Positions 12,301-24,010 of a stretch of 64,000 bases of DNA are shown here, piece after piece. Position 1 is the first letter of the stretch. Each line of letters starts with the position of its first letter. Source of the stretch: Chinchilla lanigera. Its lineage: Eukaryota > Chordata > Mammalia > Rodentia > Chinchillidae. The notes below the pieces were generated by a model. The model saw only the letters and a program-made list of their open reading frames with translations. It searched no databases and was not told the origin of the DNA. A program made the position numbers and the translations under genes. The stretch spans positions 5,136,287-5,200,286 of the forward strand of contig NW_004955501.1 of assembly GCF_000276665.1 (NCBI RefSeq). The letters run 5' to 3'.

Positions 12301-12525
12301 ACTTGACGTCAGGGGCGCCACCGTGACGCGGCAGGTGCTCGTCCTCGGGGAGGCTCTGTGCTTCGGTCTGTGTCTTCCTCCTAGGAGGCCCAGAGGGAGG
12401 AGACAGTGTCACACTGAACGAGACCGTTTTCACACTGAGCTTCTACAGGAGGTCCGTCTTTCCCCTCACCTGCCTCGGGCTGCTGGGCCGAGTGCTCAAG
12501 AACAGTTATTAAGAGAAGCAATCAA
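9393..12525. other. Intergenic spacer between TMEM108 and BFSP2
   Basis: No coding exon recognised. 11100-11350 is strongly AT-rich with short ATATAT runs. 11690-12480 is GC-richer with overlapping chance frames on both strands. Confidence 0.5.
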
Positions 12526-12529
12526 TGCC

Positions 12530-12768
12530 ACTGCTTTGCTTAGAAATACCTTTATTTTATAAAGCCACAGATCATTCTGTAAAGTTTTTTTTTTGTTTTG
12601 TGTTTAAACCACACTTATAAAAAAGGTGTTGACAATTCTTAGGAAAAAAAGCTGAAAATGTTTCTCATTAAGTCAGGGTTACACAAAGGTTATATTTATA
12701 ATATATATTTGTATATTTATAATTTTGAAGGACAAAAACAGGGAATGGCAAAACAAAGGCTGCTGCAG
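12530..12768 (-). other. TMEM108: TMEM108 3' UTR (short form)
   Basis: Sequence directly after the TMEM108 stop codon on the minus strand. It is AU-rich, with ATAAATATACAAATATATAT-type stretches at about 12690-12725 that could act as AU-rich stability elements. It runs to just past the poly(A) signal at 12556-12551. A longer 3' UTR using a more distal signal is possible. Confidence 0.6.
12551..12556 (-). terminator. Candidate TMEM108 poly(A) signal AATAAA
   Basis: Plus-strand tttatt reads AATAAA on the minus strand, ~213 nt after the stop codon; cleavage would fall near 12530. A canonical hexamer in the right place, but usage is inferred. Confidence 0.6.
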
Positions 12769-12993
<225 letters not shown>

Positions 12994-13646
12994 TCATCTC
13001 CATTGCGAGCGCTGAGCTGCTGCCTGCTGTCCTTTCACGCTTCTATAGCAGCGTCCTCCCCATACCTCACCCTCAATGGCTGCAGGGGGTGCTGCCGTCC
13101 GTGTTGAAGTCCGAGCGGACTTGCCCGGCATACAGCACGTGGCTTGCTGCCCTGCTGGGTCATTTCCCCTCCCAACCCTCCCAGAGCTGGGTCAGAATTA
13201 TCACCCCATTTCCTGTCACATGAGCAGTGCTGAGCTGAGTACCTGAAGCTCTGTGTGACTGCACAATAGGTGCTGAGTCAAAAAGTCAGCCTGTGTGCTC
13301 AACCGCAGGGAAGAGGGGCCTAGAAACTGGCAGTTCACTGTGTAGAAGCTACGCTGCTCCGGCATGGTTCTGCTCCCAACCACCAGGAATGCTAAGCACT
13401 TGTGGGGTGCCGAATGGCTGAGCCCAGACTCAAGCCAGGGGTTCATTTAGGGAAGAAGAGAACAGAAGGAAAGGCCAGGGAGGGGTGTGGGAGCAGGTGC
13501 CTGGGGAGGGAGGGAGGCTGAGAGAGAAGGGCAGCTGTTGCTGCACTAAACCACTGGGGTTTCGGAACCTCCAGGCCATTTCAGGCCAGATGAACTCAAA
13601 CCAACAGCAGGCCTAGTATGCTGCATTATGTTATATTTGCTTAGAA

Positions 13647-13669
13647 ATGGCTTCTTTTTAAGAAGCCAT
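13647..13669. repeat. Perfect 10-bp inverted repeat with 3-nt loop
   Basis: atggcttctt - ttt - aagaagccat. A short, perfect palindrome; function unknown. Confidence 0.9.
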
Positions 13670-14867
13670 AATTAATTCTCTTAAGTTTATTTTTAACAAA
13701 ACATAGGCAGAAGATACTGTTTGAGGAGGACTTGTTGCTTTATGCCTCATAAGGGGGAAAGACGACATCCCACTGTGGATCTGTTTCTTCGGGAGGCAGG
13801 AGTTTCCTTCAAAGGCGGCCCTGAGCGAGCGCTCATGAGGAGGCGTCCTGGGCCGGCCTCCTGACAGAGAGACAGGCAGACGCTGAGGACAGAAAGCCCC
13901 TTTCTCCGCCGAGCGTCGGGCTGAGTGGTGAGGGGATTCTGCAGGCTCAAGCTGGCTTGTTTCACAGTCCTCATGAAGCAAGTGTTTGCCAAGTGAACTG
14001 CAGGATATGTTTCTCAACATAAAAAAGAGTTATTTAGAAAACAAAGAAGGCAAGAAAGGAGAAAAAGAGAGGAGGAAGAGGAAGAAGCGAGAGAAAAGTT
14101 CCTCGCAGCTCCTGGGCAGTGCTGTCTTGTCTGTTTAGCTCAGGATTTGTGCTTTGCCGGTTCCATCAGCACAGAAGGGCATGGGAGGCAGAGGAGCTTG
14201 CCGAGGCAAAGTGCTTGGCAGTCTCTAAAGCTGGCGGCCAAAGATGGGCAGTGGGCACGTGTCCCGGACACGGGCACGGGGGAGTCTGCCCCTGGGCCCT
14301 GTGGTCACCTGGTGCCTGGGCAGCAGTGCAGGCGTCCCCAGCCTGCGTCCTGGCTCCAGGACGTTTGTCTTTGCCCGTACACAGCGTGAACTCAGAGAGC
14401 TGGAACAGATTGTAATGTTTCTCTAAACAAAGACGAGTAGACTGCTGGGAGGCGAACAGTATTCAGCTCTGCTTGGAGGCCAAGCCAAGCTGTTTGTTGT
14501 GGGTCCGTGCTGTCCTCATCCTCGGCTCCGGAGCCTGTGCCTGGAGGGGAGGCCCTTTCCGCCAGGACCTGTGGCTGAGCAGGGTGGTGGTGCCAAGCTG
14601 CACCTCGCTGGAACGGTGCCTGGCTGTGGTGCTCTGTGAGCAGGGGCCTTTTCTACAGCGTGGCCCCAGCACTGTTCTTTGGCTTTGGCTTACAGTTGCA
14701 GAGAGAGCACGAAAGGTGGCAGAATGGGCCAGTCCTTTGTCGTGTTCCAGCTTTTCGCTTACTATGCCGGAACATATGTGCGTCTCCACTTAAGGTCAAT
14801 GCTGCCATGAAGCCTGTCCCTTCTGATTATCCTTTGGTTAAAGTTTAATTTTTTTAAATTTTTTTTT

Positions 14868-15035
14868 ATTAAGCATCTACTGTGTGTTAGGCTTATGGGG
14901 TGAAGAAAATTTGTAGTTCATTGTTTTGCTACACACCAAGCATTTGCCATGTATCAAGCACTGTCCTTGGTGCGGGAATGGAGCAGGGACACAAGGGAGG
15001 CTCCTGCCCTCAGGCAGGTTATATTAGGAGTGATC
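14868..15035 (+). repeat. Old L2/MIR3-like repeat
   Basis: 'aagcatctactgtgtgttag' and, 70 bases later, 'caagcatttgccatgtatca' with 'caagcactgtccttggtgcg' resemble the 'gcacctactatgtgccaggcactg' block of ancient L2/MIR repeats. Two related blocks lie in tandem. Confidence 0.5.
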
Positions 15036-15049
15036 AGAAAATACGGTGA

Positions 15050-15605
15050 ATGCTTAAGGTTTAAAAAATTTATTACAGTAAAAAACACAATGTTAATCCT
15101 CTCACTTCTAACACAGTCATCCCATCTTTCCTGCCATGTTCTTTTTTTTTTTTTGGTTTTGGTTTTTCTCCTGTACCAGGAACCGAACTCACGACCTTGC
15201 GCTTGCCAGGCAGGCGCTTTTGCTGCTGAGCTAAATCCCCAGGCCCCCCTGCCATGTTCTTAAGTAGTTGTGAAGTACTCTTTCCTGAGTATTTTTAGTT
15301 GTGGCTGGCTTGATGTTCTGAATTTACTCAGCATCTATATTTTGAAAACTCATTTTGACTCTGTAGAAGAGCAGGAAGTTACAGTGTCAGATCCAGTGAA
15401 AAGGTGGATGAGGACACTGTGTTATGTTATGGGCCTGCGTTTCTGATGGCAGCATTTGGCAGCAGCATTCACAGTGTTTTTGATCACACCTCATAAAGAC
15501 ACTCAAAAGAGGACTTCCAGAACTTGAGAAAGTAGCATGATGATGTGTTTTTGCAGTTGGGGGAGTATTATGAGAGGGATTAATGGCAAAGTGTCTCTCA
15601 CTATA
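15050..15605 (-). mobile_element. Decayed mariner (HSMAR2-like) transposon, antisense
   Basis: Read on the minus strand, 15143-15095 translates to TWQERWDDCVRSERIN, matching the C-terminal WQERW.KC.RS.G motif of mariner transposases. Further upstream (about 15410-15380) lies a degraded form of the SPDLAPCDF catalytic-region motif. There are stops and frameshifts throughout. An ID-like SINE (15144-15247) has inserted inside it. A second copy is at 40340-40720. Confidence 0.75.
15144..15247 (-). mobile_element. Young ID-like SINE, antisense, 14-bp target duplication
   Basis: Reverse ID-like core (aaccgaactcacgacc, ttgcgcttgccaggcaggcg, ctgctgagctaaatcccca) with a T-run and 'ggttttggtttttctcc' tail. 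The target duplication cctgccatgttctt is at 15130-15143 and 15248-15261. Very similar to the copies at 22152, 45231, 45659 and 50184. Confidence 0.95.
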
Positions 15606-15610
15606 ACAAT

Positions 15611-15725
15611 AATAATAATAATTATTACTTTTTCTGAGACAGAGCCTTGCTATGTGGCTCAGGCTGGTCCTGAATTCACTATGTAGGTCAGTCTGGACTC
15701 GAACTGTGGCAAGCCTCCCGCCTCG
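15611..15725 (-). mobile_element. B1 SINE, antisense, truncated
   Basis: 'tttctgagacagagccttgc', 'tatgtggctcaggctggtcc' and the quasi-duplicated 'tatgtaggtcagtctggac' block. It is flanked by tataacaat at 15602-15610 and 15726-15734. The promoter-proximal half is missing, consistent with 5' truncation. Confidence 0.85.
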
Positions 15726-15889
15726 TATAACAATTATTTTTAAAAAATTAAGCAATCATTAATTTTTGATCGCACCTGCGTTCCATCAGGAAGTACATCA
15801 CAGGAGAGACCAACGCAGTGTCAGGTGGTGAGAAGTGATTTGAAGGAAAAAATCCTGGGCAGCGACCAGAGAGTGGAGCAGGGAATTAA

Positions 15890-16200
15890 TCAGTTTGGAG
15901 AAGTGAGGGAAAGGCTCCCCCAGGATGTGATATTTGAACAGAGACCTGAAGGAAGCAAGGGCCTGAGGCATCCAGGAGAAAAGTATTTCTGAGAGGTGGG
16001 AGAACAAAGCTGTGTGGGAGGAAGAGCACGAAGGACAGCATGGCTGAGCGGGGGGCGGCAGGGAGGAGCAGCGCCGGCTCCAGAGGGGCGGTGTGAGTTC
16101 TCTTCATAGTGAGGAGGGGCCCTCTGAGAGCCGGGAGCCACGGCCGAGGAGGGTTCTAGGTACTGCGTGGAGACTGCAGAGACAAGGTGGTAATGGGCGC
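15890..16200 (+). repeat. Old dispersed repeat, copy 1
   Basis: The stretch 'gtgatatttgaacagagacc', 'tgaaggaagcaagggcctga' and onward has the layout of a common old mammalian interspersed repeat whose name I cannot assign with certainty. A second copy in the same orientation lies at 16800-17112. Confidence 0.45.
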
Positions 16201-16799
16201 TCTGTCTGCAGAGCTTGGCGCAGCAGTGATGACGTAAGAGAGGGTGCTGCACCTGCGCTGAGACAAAGCACTGTCTTCGGCAGAACCAATGGCACCTGCT
16301 GCCAACCTGGCCACCAGGTGAGTTTTATGCCTGAGGGAAGCAGGCAGAGGGGAGGTGAGAGCTCAGTCCTGGGCACACGGAATGGGAGGTGTCTGCTAGG
16401 CTCATGGGGCAGACAGCTGACAGGTGAGTGTGGAGTTCAAGAGAGCTATCAAGGCTCCAGAGAGAAATTCGTGGTGCAGGACGGCATTTCATTCATGGAG
16501 GTGAGTGGGAAGGGAAGAGCAGCCATGGTAGGACGGAGCCTGGGCATTCCAGTGATCAGAGGCTGGGGCATGATTAGGCCCCAAGCTCAGCAACTGAAGG
16601 GGCTTCTGGGAGCAGGAGGACCAGAGAGGCTGGGCCCCATCGCTGGGGGGTCGGCAATGCTGCTGGAAGGAGGAGTACAGATCTCAGAGCGGTGAGCAGT
16701 GTGGGAGTGAGTGGTTGTTCCGCTGTGGAGAGACCAGGGAGTCACAACCCCAGTGAGCCCTGTGATGACGCAGCAGGGGGCGCGGGGGCCAGTCTGGCG

Positions 16800-17112
16800 G
16801 GAGAGACAGCCTTCCTGAGGAAGTGACATTTAGGCTAGGCCCTGAATGATGGGCCCGGATGACACCCAGGAGAGGCAGCAGCCCACCTCCAGGCCTGCAG
16901 TGGGCGTGGCATCACTTGGTCATGAAGGAACAAAAATAAACCCAAGGTGGCTGCAGCTTAGCAAATAAATGAGGGGAGGGGTAGGATGCAAGGCCAGGAC
17001 ATTGGGTGGGGACCAGGTCTACCTCATTAGCCCTGTGAAACACTGTGCACGTTAACTCAGGGCAGCGGGAAGCTGCTGAGGGGCTCTGGGCGTAGGAGTG
17101 ATGTGACTGCAT
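16800..17112 (+). repeat. Old dispersed repeat, copy 2
   Basis: 'cttcctgaggaagtgacatt', 'taggctaggccctgaatgat', and at the end 'gcgggaagctgctgaggggc' and 'gtaggagtgatgtgactgca'. Same family and orientation as 15890-16200. Confidence 0.5.
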
Positions 17113-17916
17113 CCCTGCCTGTAGGAGCTCATTTCCTGAGCGCTGCCCTGTGGGAGGATGGGCACAAACTCCTCTAGGCTCTGCCTGCCTTACCCATGTC
17201 TTGCTCGCAGACCACCGCAGCTGTGTCCAAGTTGAACTACCTAGTTTTGGTTTGTCTTTCTGTCCACTTGTTCTTCCACTAAACCAACTTTGATTCCCTC
17301 CTTATCCACTCTCTGATCAACATGGAACATGGTTGACAGGGTCAGCATAACCCTAAACTATGTTGCCTCAAGTGCAGAACTTTCAACTGACCCCTCACTG
17401 TCCCAGACCCCAACACCCATGCAAGGTTGTGCCTAATCTGGCCCTGTGTGCCTTTCCCTGGCTGCATGGAAGAGCATGGGCTGGGTCAGGCCTGGTCCTG
17501 CAGCCCCACTCACACAGGCCAGCCAGCCGTCATGGACCAAGGCTCCCGTGCAGCTCCAGGGTCACATGCTGCCCCTGTGCCCAGGCTACATCCTCAGTGC
17601 AGTGTCTCCAGCTGCATTTCTCTCCCAGCACTTTCCTGGAAAGCCTTCCTCCCTGGGGTTCTAGCTCTGTGTCTACCACTGTTCTCTATTTCCTCTCATT
17701 TGTTTTCTTTCTGAGTGATGCTGGGGTGTGTTCTCTGGCTACATCTGAGTATCCAAGCCTCCTGAGCAAGCTCTCATCGTCACAGTCCCCTGACACTGCC
17801 ACAAAACAGGCCCTCAGAGAGCGGATTTACTGCACCTAGAAACCATAAATTCTGAGAAGAGTGTAGCTCAAACTTTAGCATGCAGAAAGTACCTCTTGTT
17901 AGAAAGTCGACCCTAA

Positions 17917-18140
17917 AGTTGGGTGCTGTGATGCTTGCCTGTAATCCCAGCACTCTAGGAGGCTGAGACAGAAGGATCTCAACTTGGAGCCCAATCTGGG
18001 CAATTTAGTGCCTCAGGGAGACCCTGCCTCAAAATAAAAAATAAAAAGGACTAGGGAGACCCTGCCTCAATATAAAAAATAAAAAGAACTAGGGACGTAC
18101 TTCAGAGTGAAGGCCCTAGGTTCAAGTCCCAGTACCACCC
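17917..18140 (+). mobile_element. Composite B1+ID SINE with internal duplication
   Basis: The B1 part (gttgggtgctgtgatgcttg, cctgtaatcccagcactcta) is joined to a degraded ID part (aggttcaagtcccagtacc). The linker 'agggagaccctgcctca-A-rich-aaaaag-actaggga' occurs twice in tandem (about 18013-18058 and 18055-18100). Confidence 0.88.
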
Positions 18141-18265
18141 CCGACCCCTACATACACAAAATGCAGGCCCTGATTCAATGGGCCATGGCAGGGCGTGCAA
18201 CTTCTGGCTATTATGGCTGCTGCTGGAGGAGCAGCCTCGGTCAGGCCACTGAGGAGCAGGCCTCA

Positions 18266-18595
<330 letters not shown>

Positions 18596-19299
18596 TTAGG
18601 TGACACCGCTAAGCAAACACAGCATTCAGCCACTTACCCCACCCACTCACTTACGTGTTCCTCCAACTAATACCTCTCTATGTTGGTGCTCGCTTTGTGC
18701 CAGGAACTATTAAAAGTATTTAGGAAAGAGGGGTGGGAAAGGCCAAGCCCCCTTTGCTCCATAAACTTTCATCCTCCTGCATGTATGGACAGGGTAGAGG
18801 GGTCAGTCAGTATATAATAAACAAAGTGAACAACTAAGACATTCGGAGAGTGATAACCATTTGACGAAAATGGAGCAGGGCAGTGTAGAAGGCAACGAGG
18901 GCAGCTGGGGAGAGAATGCGGACGGTCATTATGGAAGGCCTCCCTGAAGAGCTGATGTGCCTGCACCATAGGTCCTGTGTAACTGTCTGCAGCTTCTACA
19001 CACATACATGTGCATATACATGGATGATGGTGGGCCAGAGAGACACTGTTTAGTCAGGGACGTTGCTTAGTGAGTCCCTGCCATCAAGGCCTCGAAGGAA
19101 GGCAAGGGCCCTTTAGTGAGGCTCACTATGCCCTGCCCCTCTACTGCAGCCAAGAACTCTTCCATCAGCCCAGGGCTGACCCCAGAGCACACCCACCTTC
19201 TGCAGAGCCAGAGTCTGGGGACCCTCTCCCCCATAAGCAAGGCTTTTTGTGGGTACAAACTGAAGGCATATCAGAATTATTAATTCATTTAATTCCCCT

Positions 19300-19425
19300 T
19301 TTCACCCTAAGGGGTCAGGCCATTAGGGTCCCTGTTTTACAGACGGGAAGTCTGAGGGTCAAAGAGGTAAAGTGACTTGCCTGAGGGCAAACCCAGATAC
19401 CTGGACTCCGAAGTCTGAGCTCTTA
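19300..19425 (+). repeat. MIR
   Basis: 'tgttttacagacgggaagtc', 'gaggtaaagtgacttgcctg' match the MIR core. Confidence 0.65.
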
Positions 19426-20170
19426 TGCATCTGTGGCTCTGCCTCAGACTGCAGCAAAAGCCTAGCCTGCAGTGGCTGCCTGAGCAGGGCTCTCCACAGC
19501 TGGACTAAGCACACTGTGATGTGTGACCCCTCTGCTCACGCTGACACCGTCCAGGGGAGAGCAGCGTGTCTGGATTTGGATGAACCAGGTGTGCACAGAG
19601 TGCTGTCTGGGAAGGCCCCTGAGATCTGAGATGACCTGTCCAGGTCACACGCAGAATGCTGATGCCACAAGGTGACACGTGCCCCCTCGGGAAGCCAATA
19701 GTGAGGACTGAACACCCCGTCCAGGCTCGCCATGGCTGGCACCGCGTAGGGCGGTGTGGGGGCCGGGTGGCAGGGCTCTCTGTGCAGGGAGACAGAGAAG
19801 AGGCCTGGCTGTAGAGAGGGGCCCACACCACCCACAGCAGCTGAGAGTCTGGCCAGCATTACCCCTGGGGTGTAGGGTAACTGCAAAAGCTGGCACCTGT
19901 GCAGGCTGAGAGGGCTGAGAGCCCAGAGTCCTGGGTGCTGCTGGCTCTGACTCTGCCAGACAGCTGGGTGCTGTGAGCAGCAGAGCCCCCTGAAGAAGAA
20001 GAAGACAGCCTTTCAGCTGCTGGCCCTGTTGGCATCTCAGTCTTAAAGGCCTCTGAACAAGGTCATTAGGGCCCATTTCCATTTCATCTTACCTGCTTTG
20101 AACAAAAAGACTGCTAATTTTCTATCATTCCTCCCGATTTCTTTAATCAACAAAAACAAAAACATCTCAA

Positions 20171-20320
20171 AGCCAGGTGTGGTAACGCACGCCTTTAATC
20201 ATAGCACTCTGGGAGGCTGAGGCAGGAAGATCACAAGCTCAAACCCAGCACAGGAAATGCAGGGGGACCCCATCTTAAAATAAAAAAAAGGGCTGGGGAT
20301 CAAACTCAGTGTGAAGAACA
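20171..20320 (+). mobile_element. B1 with partial ID fusion
   Basis: 'agccaggtgtggtaacgcac', 'ctctgggaggctgaggcagg', A-rich linker, then 'gggctggggatcaaactcag', the start of an ID-like unit. Confidence 0.85.
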
Positions 20321-20979
20321 TGGATTCACAGAAGGGGTTTCTAAATGGGCTACAAGGGAGAGCGGCTGGTGTTGTGTACGGTTTTCCACATTTGGGGGTG
20401 TCCTCCTCCTTTCCTTCCCCTCCCTGTTTTTAAATGGCTGAAGAAGGAAAGGAGATGCCAAGAGGCTGTGGAGCTCAGCCTGGAGACTAGCTCATCTATG
20501 CCGCTGCTTGTTCTGCAAGGCCAACTACTGCTTGCGGTACCCAGCTGGCTTGGCGCAGGTCAGAGCTTCGTGAGTGGCAGGGCTCAGACAAGACCCCAAA
20601 TCCCTCCTCTCCTTTTCTTGCCTTTACTCTTCCTAGCACATCCTGTCCCCTGCTTCTGGGACTGGGATGGTGACACAGCTGGGGAGCTCAATCTGGTCAG
20701 GCAAGCCGCACAGAGATGACAACACGTGGGAAGCGGGCAAAATACTGTTTCCTTGGTTCCAGCTCCACTTCCTCTGTTGGGACAAAAAAAGGCCACTTTC
20801 CAACTAAAGCCTGTAAGGGCGTCTCCCATCTGTTGTCACAAAGAATGCTGCCACAGACCCAGAAGCCAGCTGGCAGGGCAAGAAAGATCTTTCTGAGCCA
20901 GGACTGCATGGTTTGCACACCTTTCTAAGGAAAAGCATCTCTGTGCCTCTCATCTATTGAGCAGTTATAAACAAACAAT

Positions 20980-21125
20980 TGCTGGGTGTGGTGATGCACA
21001 CCTGTGATACCAGCACTAGGGAGGCTAGGCAGGAGAAGAGCTGTGAGTTCAAGCCCAGCCTGGGCTAGATAGTGAATCCAAGGCCAATCTGAAGTACATA
21101 GCAAGATGTTGTCTCAAAAAAAAAG
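20980..21125 (+). mobile_element. B1 SINE
   Basis: 'gctgggtgtggtgatgcaca', 'gcctgggctagatagtgaat', 'atgttgtctcaaaaaaaaa'. Contains the internal quasi-duplication typical of rodent B1. Confidence 0.9.
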
Positions 21126-22151
21126 GGTTGCAGAATTTAGAATCAGAGTCTAGATGATAATCTGTTACTCACGTGACCTAAGTAAATGACTTAACCCTTC
21201 TCCATGTCGGCTTCCTCTGAGAAGATTAGATGCAATCATGCATTTAGTAGCACTTTACCCAGTCCCCAGAACACAGGAGGACCTGGACCAACCATGCCTT
21301 CCCCATCCTACACCCTTACTCCACAGAGTGGTGAATGGAAACCTAGAGGGGTGAATGTGCCCAGGGCCACAGTGCCCACCTGGACTGGTGGAGGGTACAC
21401 AATTCATGTCCTCTGCCCCCTAGTCCAGGGATGTGTCTACAGCTTGCATTGCCCTGGCTCTGAAGCAGGGCCTGTGTGGAATGCCAGACATGGGGATCCT
21501 GCTCTTCAGGAAGGGCTGGCATCAGGGCAGGGTAACCCGTGAGGGGGACATGAAGCTTGCTCCATACTGTATTTTTCTCGGGGAGTTTCCGGTGATTCTC
21601 AAGCACCACCACATCTACTTCCTGGAAGCCTGCCTGGCCGCAGGAAGAGCACAGGCTGGGCCTCAGAAACACCTGTACTTGAGCCATGCTCGGCCCTGGA
21701 TTACAGTGGGTAAGCTCTTTTGTCTCTCTGGTTAATCTGACTTCATGGGTTGTTATAAAAATTGAATAGATTATGGGTGCAAAATGCCAAACACAATGCC
21801 TTCCACACACAGGTGCCTAATTAATGCTGCTTCTCTTCCTGTTCTTCTGGCACCCTCCACAAAAGAGATACAGCAAGAAAAGTGGGGAGGCGAGGCTCAA
21901 GGCCAAAGCTCCACCTGTGGTTTAGAAAGTGCATTATTTTAGTGTCTGACCTTTCATGCAAGAGAGAAAAACACAAGTCAGAATTACGGAAACTGCAATA
22001 TGTCCCCAGCACCTAGGCAGTCTATAGCCTTACTTAACCTATACAGCAACCACCTGGGAAAGATGCTGCTACTCTTTGCATTTAGGGAAGAGGTCACCGA
22101 AGTTGTGGAAATTGACATTGATCATTATCACCCAGCTAATTACTTCAATTT

Positions 22152-22240
22152 GGTTTTTTTTTTCTGGTACTGGGAAGTGAACTCACGACCTTGCGCTTGC
22201 CAGGCAGGTGCTGTGCCACTGAGCTAATCTCTCAGCCTCT
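22152..22240 (-). mobile_element. Young ID-like SINE, antisense, 15-bp target duplication
   Basis: Reverse ID-like core ending 'gccactgagctaatctctca'. The flanks taattacttcaattt are at 22137-22151 and 22241-22255. Confidence 0.94.
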
Positions 22241-23264
22241 TAATTACTTCAATTTGAGGCAAGTCTTGGTGGCTTTCAAGTTAATACCCATGTCCCATAC
22301 AGTCTTGAACACCGAGGGATTGTACATTAGGCGTGTAAAAGTGCCAAACCAGCTGTATGCAAACCCAGGGTGCCAGCCACTCCCTTCCCACTTAGTGGAA
22401 GCTCAGCTGCTTGGTGTCTCCAAGACCACAGGAGCCCAGAAGGAATGAATGGTTATTCCCACTTCAAGTTTTCAAACAGGGCTGAGAGTTGAGCAAGGTC
22501 TCTTAGCTTCCCAGGAATACTCACAGAAAAATGTTCCTAGCTTGTCAGAAGTATAATAGGGGGGCGGGTAACTGGTTTTAAGACAGAGTCTTGGGTACTG
22601 GGCTCATATTTCTGGAAGGAGCATGCTTTGAGTTGACGGAAGTCATCATGTGATTAGAAATGGAAATAAAACCCCACAGGTGCCCTGTGGATGCAACCTT
22701 TCCAAACACTTGGCTGAACTGCTCTCTGCCTAGCCTGTTTGAGCATGCACTGAAATCCTAACAGCAGTGAGTGACTGCTGAGCTCCCTCTCCATGGAAGA
22801 CCCTGGGATAAGACCTTACATCACCATCGCTGGTCTTTACAAGTCTTCATGGTGGGTGCTGCAGGTATGACAGAAGCATGAAGTGCAGCAGAAAGAAGCC
22901 GGCACACTGGCCCTGTGGATGCACCACCATGCTTGTGCTGCGGCTACACCTCCCAGGCTGCTCCTGCCATGCCATGACTGACTGGCAGGGCTAGTACAGC
23001 AGGCTTGGTCCCACGGGACACATGACTCCTCTGATGGTTCAGGGACTCCCACTGGCCTGGCAGAAACTTTCTTAGAGCTTCAATGAAGTCTAAGACTGCT
23101 TCCCAGTCTTCTGCCCTTCTCGCTCTCTTCCCACGGGTGTCAGACCCGCACCGAGCACTCCCTGCCTCTTCCGGCTCTTTCTTGGACACTTCACAGGTGT
23201 TTCCCTCAATGATTCTCTTGCATGTCCGATCCCACCTTGGTGTTTGCCTCCTGAAGGACCTGAA

Positions 23265-23372
23265 TGGACAGTGGACATTAGTCCCATCTCACAGATGAGA
23301 AAGCATTGGATCAACGGTTAAGCAACTTGTCTAAGTCCCACAGCCACTGAGTGACGAAAACTGGGGTAAGAC
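23265..23372 (+). repeat. MIR fragment
   Basis: 'cccatctcacagatgagaaa' followed by 'aagcaacttgtctaagtccc' and 'acagccactgagtg'. Confidence 0.65.
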
Positions 23373-23639
23373 ACAAGTGAATTTTCATCCACCAGCCAAG
23401 TATTTCTAACACAGCAGGGTGAGCCTCACAGACTAAGCTAGGGAAGTGGTGACATGTTTCAGTTTGGTTCCCTCATTTTATAAACTAGTTACCTGAGAGC
23501 AGCAAGCAGAAGGATCAGTCCAGTGCCGCAAATGCAAGGGCAGAGCTGTGTGGCCTATCACTTCCCTTGTTTGGATACTGAAGGAGGAGGCCACAGGGAA
23601 GCTGTAGGGCATGTGTCGCAGTTATTTTTTTTTGTTGTT

Positions 23640-24010
23640 GCTGAGACAAAATACCTGACGCCCAAAATTAAGAAAGGAAAGGTTTATTTAGTTTATAGAT
23701 TGTGGAGGTTTTAGTCTGTATTTGGCTGGCTCTAAGGCAGAGTGGCACATGGCAGAGGGCAACAGTTTATGTCGGTGGAAGATAGCAAAGTAACAGGAGC
23801 ACAAGGGAGGAGGGGTGGAAGAGCAAGCCTCTCTTTTTTTTTTAATATTGTAAGCAGGCTGCCCCTACCCAGGGGTCGTGTAGTACTTATATAATCTCCA
23901 TGCCCTCTTGCACAGGCTCAGGATGAATATAAAGTCAGTACCCTGGCTCTTTGTTGAATCACATAGTTAACCTTTTAAACTTTTTAAACTGACACAATGA
24001 ACATCCCAGA
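23640..24010 (-). repeat. Possible MaLR-type LTR or internal fragment, antisense
   Basis: 'gagacaaaatacctgacg', 'aaggaaaggtttatttag', 'ggcagagtggcacatggcag' recall the reverse complement of a widespread mammalian MaLR-related repeat. Assigned from memory of the pattern only. Confidence 0.35.

Noticed and set aside
15144..15247. tRNA gene candidate
   Set aside because: The ID-like SINEs contain tRNA-like A and B boxes but have a 3' tail, target duplications and many copies; they are SINEs, not tRNA genes.
16093..16695. 200-codon plus-strand frame
   Set aside because: It lies partly in an old dispersed repeat, is GC/AG-rich, has no splice sites or recognisable domain, and overlaps a minus-strand frame.
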